In this document: in pieces, positions 59,688 through 64,000 of the stretch | How the letters are laid out: each line of letters starts with the position of its first letter | Numbering within the stretch: the stretch's first letter is position 1 | Source: Embleya scabrispora DSM 41855 | GTDB lineage: Bacteria > Actinomycetota > Actinomycetes > Streptomycetales > Streptomycetaceae | NCBI RefSeq assembly: GCF_000372745.1 | Contig: NZ_KB889697.1 | Coordinates: 248,001 to 312,000 of the forward strand | Direction of reading: 5' to 3' | Length of the DNA stretch: 64,000 bases | Translations under genes and position numbers: made by a program | The notes under the pieces: model-generated | Databases searched by the model: none | What the model was told of the DNA's origin: nothing | Seen by the model: only the letters and a program-made list of their open reading frames with translations

Positions 59688-60575
59688 GTGATCGACTCGG
59701 TGGCCGGCGAACGTTCGGTGCTCGTACGCGCGTGTGCGAAGGTCGCGGTGCCGTCCGCGGACGCCACGTTGCTCGCCTTCGGCGAGAACGCGGTGTTCGC
59801 CCTGCCGGGTCCGGGCCTGGTCGTCCGGGTGGCGCGCGGGGCGCACATGGCCGAGCGGGCGCACCGCGAGATCGCGGTCGCGTGCTGGCTCGCCGAACAG
59901 GACTTCCCGGCGGTACGACCCGCGGCCGGAATCGATCCACAGCCGGTGCTGATCGACGGCCGCCCGGTCACCTTCTGGGAGTTGTTGTCGCCGGCCGAGC
60001 GCGAACCGGACATCGTCGACCTGGCCCGGCTGCTCAAGAAGCTGCACGCGCTGCCCGCGCCGCCGTTCGCGCTGCCCGCCCGGGCGCCCCTCGCGCTGGT
60101 GGAGACCTGGCTGGACTCGGCCGACGCCGCCGTGGGGTTGGAGGATCGGCGCTTTCTGCTGGCCCGCCGCGACGCGTTGGACGCGGCATGCCGCGAGCTG
60201 ACCCCGGCGCTGCCGCAGGGACTGATCCACGGCGACGCGCTGCTGCGCAACGTCGGCGTGCACGGCGGCCGGGCACTGCTGTTGGACTGGGAGACGGTCG
60301 CTCACGACCTGCGCGAGTACGACCTGGTGCTCACCCCGATGGCGGCCGCGCGCTACGGCCTGCCCGACGGCGCGCAGCGGCGGTTCGCGAAGAAGTACGG
60401 ATTCGACGTCACCGACTGGCCCGGCTACCGGGTACTGCGCGATACCCGCGAACTGGCCGCCACCGCCTGGGTGGCCCAGCACGTGCCCGGCAACCCGGCG
60501 GCGGAGGAGGAGTTCCACCACCGCGTCCGCACCCTGCGCACGGGCGACCCCACCGCCCCCTGGCACGCCTTCTGA
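59688..60575 (+). CDS. aminoglycoside phosphotransferase-fold kinase
   Basis: This 295-aa APH/choline-kinase family protein has the catalytic loop LIHGDALLRNVGVH and metal-binding LLLDWETVAHDLREYDLV. The short N-terminal lobe resembles small-molecule kinases rather than clinical resistance enzymes. The substrate is unknown. The GTG at 59688 starts 24 bp after the chelatase gene, possibly by read-through of the sulfur operon, but it has no obvious sulfur role. Confidence 0.87.
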   Translation: MIDSVAGERSVLVRACAKVAVPSADATLLAFGENAVFALPGPGLVVRVARGAHMAERAHREIAVACWLAEQDFPAVRPAAGIDPQPVLIDGRPVTFWELLSPAEREPDIVDLARLLKKLHALPAPPFALPARAPLALVETWLDSADAAVGLEDRRFLLARRDALDAACRELTPALPQGLIHGDALLRNVGVHGGRALLLDWETVAHDLREYDLVLTPMAAARYGLPDGAQRRFAKKYGFDVTDWPGYRVLRDTRELAATAWVAQHVPGNPAAEEEFHHRVRTLRTGDPTAPWHAF

Positions 60576-60577
60576 CC

Positions 60578-60608
60578 GGGCCGAGTTCGAGACCCGCGGA
60601 CTCGGCCC
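60578..60608. terminator. hairpin terminator between convergent genes
   Basis: GGGCCGAGT pairs with ACTCGGCCC (9 bp, 13-nt loop) 2 nt after the APH-like gene stop. No T-run follows. The rest of the gap to 60733 shows nothing else. Confidence 0.6.
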
Positions 60609-60733
60609 CGGCCCCCGGCCGGCCGTCCCGTCCGCGGTGGAACCGCCACCGCGCTCTCAACCACCGATCCGGCCGCGAGAACCGGTAGGCACACTCGAGC
60701 CCGAGTCGCCCAAGGCGCAACCGCAGCCCCCGC

Positions 60734-62131
60734 TCAGGACGTGCGCTTGCTGTCCGTCCACTGCTGCTCGAACTCCTCCTGGAACAACGGATAAAGCCCA
60801 CGCGCCTGCGCCGCGTGAGCGCGAAGCACGAAGGCGGGTGACTCGACCCCGCGCGCGCGGCGAAGGTACGGCTGGATGAGCCCCACGTCCCCGTCCACGA
60901 GATACGCGCCGAACCGCGGCGCCTCGTCGTACAGCCGGATCTCGATCCGTCGCGGCTCGCGCAGCTTCGAGCGGATCCGGCGCAGGTGCAGGATGTTGAG
61001 CGTGGTCATCCGGGCCAGCAGCCCCTTCTTGATCCCCTCGTCCTTCTCCCGCTGCTTCATCGCGTCCCCGGCCGGGTTCAGGAAGAGCAGCCGCATCTCG
61101 CAACCACTCGCCCCCAGTCGGCCCAGATCCCGCCCCGAGTAGTTCTGGCACAGCAGGTTGAGCGACACGCCCATCGCGTCGATCCCGCGCGCGCCGTCCA
61201 CCAGGTCGGCGAACGGCAGCCGCCGTTGCAACGCCGAGCGGTCCTGGAAGACCCCCACCACGTCCGCGTAACGCCCCGCGAACAGCTCCTCGACCGCGTC
61301 CAGCGCCAGCCGCCGATCGCCCTGTTCGGCGAGCGGGCCGTCCAGCATGGCCAGCACCCGCAGGCACGCGCGTTCGACCTGGGCCAGCACGTCGGGCGAG
61401 AGCACTCGGTTGCGGGCCACGATGTGCCGGCCGATCTCGACCTCCTCCAGGGCCCGTTCCAGCTTGCGCCGGTCCGGCAGGAAGGGTTCGAAGCACCACC
61501 AGTTGCGCACCATCAGCTCGCGCAGCTGCGGCAGCGTCAGGAACGCGATCAACTCGTCGTCCGCCGGGTCCACGATGTATCCGCGTCGGCGGCTCATCTC
61601 CCGGACGGCCTCGGCGCGTTCGACCCATTCGTTCTGCGCGTTGCCGGCCGCCGCCAGCACCCAGGCGCCGTCGTCGTGCGGGTGCTCGCCGGGCCCGTAG
61701 ACCGGAATCAGCACCGCGCCGATCACCGCCCGCAGCCGCTGTTCGATCAGGTTCAGGTACACGTACGCCCGGCCGGCCCGCCGCGCCCGCAACAGCGCGC
61801 CGGCCCAGTCGTCCTCGGTCCAGGTCAGCGTCGCCGGGTCTATCCCCGGCATCGGGTCGGGCGGGCTCGAACCGTCCAGGACGGCCGTCCCGGTGGCCGC
61901 GTGCCGGGGTCCGGGCAGCACGCCCGGGTCGAAGGCGAACGAGCCGGTGTCGGTCAGCCCGGCGACCCCGGCCGTGGGATCGCCGTCCCGGTAGCCGGCG
62001 TACGGGTCCGGGAACGTGTCGTTGCCGTCGCCCGGTGTCGGGCCGTTCCCACCGCCGAGGCCGATCGTACTCGTCCCCTCCGCGGGATCCTCGGTCGTCG
62101 AGGGTGGCGAGCTGGACTCCCGATCGGCCAT
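60734..62131 (-). CDS. SAV2148 family HEPN-like protein
   Basis: This 465-aa cytoplasmic protein has a low-complexity N-terminus (about 1-115) followed by a helical HEPN-like region, with RAGRAYVYLNLIEQRLRAVI and FLTLPQLRELMVRNWWCFEP as landmarks. A C-terminal alpha/beta part follows (GCEMRLLFLNPAGDAMKQRE, LVDGDVGLIQPYLRRARG). This matches the SAV2148 family of Streptomyces and relatives, which has no experimental function that I know of. HEPN domains in other families are often RNases. The ATG at 62131 was chosen; its ribosome-binding site is weak. Confidence 0.82.
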   Translation of the reverse strand: MADRESSSPPSTTEDPAEGTSTIGLGGGNGPTPGDGNDTFPDPYAGYRDGDPTAGVAGLTDTGSFAFDPGVLPGPRHAATGTAVLDGSSPPDPMPGIDPATLTWTEDDWAGALLRARRAGRAYVYLNLIEQRLRAVIGAVLIPVYGPGEHPHDDGAWVLAAAGNAQNEWVERAEAVREMSRRRGYIVDPADDELIAFLTLPQLRELMVRNWWCFEPFLPDRRKLERALEEVEIGRHIVARNRVLSPDVLAQVERACLRVLAMLDGPLAEQGDRRLALDAVEELFAGRYADVVGVFQDRSALQRRLPFADLVDGARGIDAMGVSLNLLCQNYSGRDLGRLGASGCEMRLLFLNPAGDAMKQREKDEGIKKGLLARMTTLNILHLRRIRSKLREPRRIEIRLYDEAPRFGAYLVDGDVGLIQPYLRRARGVESPAFVLRAHAAQARGLYPLFQEEFEQQWTDSKRTS

Positions 62132-62440
62132 CGCGTCCCATCCGTTCGTCGTCGAGCCGGAACCGAACGAGCGTATAGCCAAACCCGGCGGCCTCGGGGG
62201 GCCCGCGCGGGCCGGGCCGGATACCCCTTTCGAGTGATGAACGTGCGGGCATTACCCGTATGGCGTAAGGCGATTGGGGGGACTCGGTGCGCTCTGGCAA
62301 CTTCTGCCCAGCGGCGCGATGACGTCTCGGAACAATTGCCGGACGGCAGAGGGTCTTCCCTCCACCTGTTCCCAAGCGCAACCGGGATGGATCCACAGTC
62401 CGTCTCATGCGGCAGGAACCGTGGCACCCAGGAGGTCGTC
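62132..62440. promoter_or_regulatory. divergent intergenic region
   Basis: These 309 bp separate the SAV2148-family gene (minus) from the small Cys-rich gene (plus). It contains TTAC-n9-GTAA near 62250 and a GAGGG/CCCTC mini-hairpin near 62350. No gene or known RNA was recognised. Confidence 0.4.
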
Positions 62441-62644
62441 ATGTTGGCCACGAACGGCAGGATCCCGGCGGGACGCACCGGCACCGAGGACGATTTCGCC
62501 AAGTACCGCGACGTGGTCGCGGACATCTTCGCGCACCACCGGCGCACCGATTGCGCGGGCACCGCCGGCGCGGTGTGCTCGTGCGGCGACGCGTGGCCGT
62601 GTCGGGAGGAACTCCTCGCGGCGGAACTGCTCGACTGGATCTGA
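62441..62644 (+). CDS. small Cys-rich protein (CSCGDAWPC motif)
   Basis: This 67-aa protein has an acidic helix (FAKYRDVVADIFAHHRRTDC) followed by AVCSCGDAWPCREELLAAEL. The Cys/His arrangement could bind zinc and recurs in small actinomycete proteins of unknown function. A strong AGGAGG lies 7 nt upstream of the ATG. It precedes glgX by about 160 bp. No role in glycogen metabolism is implied by the sequence. Confidence 0.75.
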   Translation: MLATNGRIPAGRTGTEDDFAKYRDVVADIFAHHRRTDCAGTAGAVCSCGDAWPCREELLAAELLDWI

Positions 62645-62807
62645 CCGTTTTGATCGGAACCGATCGAGGCGATGGCACGCACCCCACCGGTCCGGGCTCG
62701 AAATCCACCCGACCGGGCGACGCCGGAGCGGATCTCGCACATGAATCCGGTTCGGTACGGGAGACTGCAAGCTGCCGAAGCACGATCCGCGACAAAGCAG
62801 GTTGCTC

Positions 62808-64000
<1,193 letters not shown>

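Noticed and set aside
59688-60575. Antibiotic resistance aminoglycoside phosphotransferase
   Set aside because: Only the general APH/choline-kinase fold is visible. There is no close resemblance to known resistance enzymes and no resistance context.

Overview
The window comes from a high-G+C actinomycete. Several features point to the Streptomycetaceae or a close relative: frequent GTG and TTG starts, tightly packed operons with GTGA or ATGA stop/start overlaps, a sensor-like ATPase/roadblock pair of the conservon type, an XRE/DUF397 pair, a SAV2148-family HEPN-like protein, and a PknG-GlnH-GlnX module. The genus cannot be fixed from sequence reading alone. Most of the window reads as ordinary chromosome. 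The exception is a lower-G+C islet at about 38.6-40.6 kb that carries a polymorphic-toxin remnant and its partner gene.

Layout. 0-3.9 kb: DsbA-like thiol oxidoreductase, MFS transporter and secreted GH20 hexosaminidase. 4.4-12.2 kb: nitrate/nitrite-sensor-type ATPase and roadblock protein, followed by a branched-chain-amino-acid-type ABC transporter in which the LivM permease and LivG ATPase are fused through an EKA repeat linker. 12.3-21.7 kb (minus strand): a signalling operon in the order GlnX-like membrane protein, GlnH-like lipoprotein, coiled-coil protein, PknG-like kinase, PP2C phosphatase, VWA protein, FHA protein. 22.1-24.0 kb: DrrAB-type exporter with a small membrane-peptide ORF between its two genes. 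24.0-29.4 kb: AfsR-like BTAD regulator, DUF397/XRE pair and an anti-sigma-type ATPase. 29.5-33.7 kb: alpha/beta hydrolase, Rieske oxygenase, a possible small RNA, and a pseudokinase/beta-propeller protein. 33.6-38.3 kb: urease operon ureABCFGD. 38.6-40.6 kb: toxin/immunity islet. 40.7-50.4 kb: S9 peptidase, ArfB-type peptidyl-tRNA hydrolase, a second ATPase, DUF1206 protein, glutaryl-CoA-dehydrogenase-like enzyme, long YidD, RsgA, BrkB-type membrane protein and a MarR-like regulator. 50.6-59.7 kb: assimilatory sulfate reduction operon (leader peptide, sulfite reductase, zinc-ribbon protein, APS reductase, CysD, CysN, sulfonate-type ABC transporter, sirohydrochlorin chelatase). 59.7-64.0 kb: APH-fold kinase, SAV2148-family protein, small Cys-rich protein and the 5' part of glgX.

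How the genes work together. The sulfur operon is self-contained: uptake, ATP sulfurylase (CysDN), APS reductase, sulfite reductase and siroheme supply, with a 27-codon Cys-containing leader peptide that probably mediates attenuation. No cysC is present, which fits a direct APS route. The 12-22 kb operon looks like an amino-acid sensing cascade: an extracytoplasmic binding lipoprotein and membrane protein upstream of a PknG kinase, here with its own phosphatase, FHA reader, VWA protein and coiled-coil partner. Urease and the Liv-type transporter both suggest use of scavenged nitrogen.

Most noteworthy: the extended PknG module, the Cys leader peptide, the LivM-LivG fusion, the membrane sORF in the exporter operon, the pseudokinase/propeller protein, the candidate small RNA at 31.8 kb, and the head-to-head junction of two 5'-truncated genes beside the toxin.
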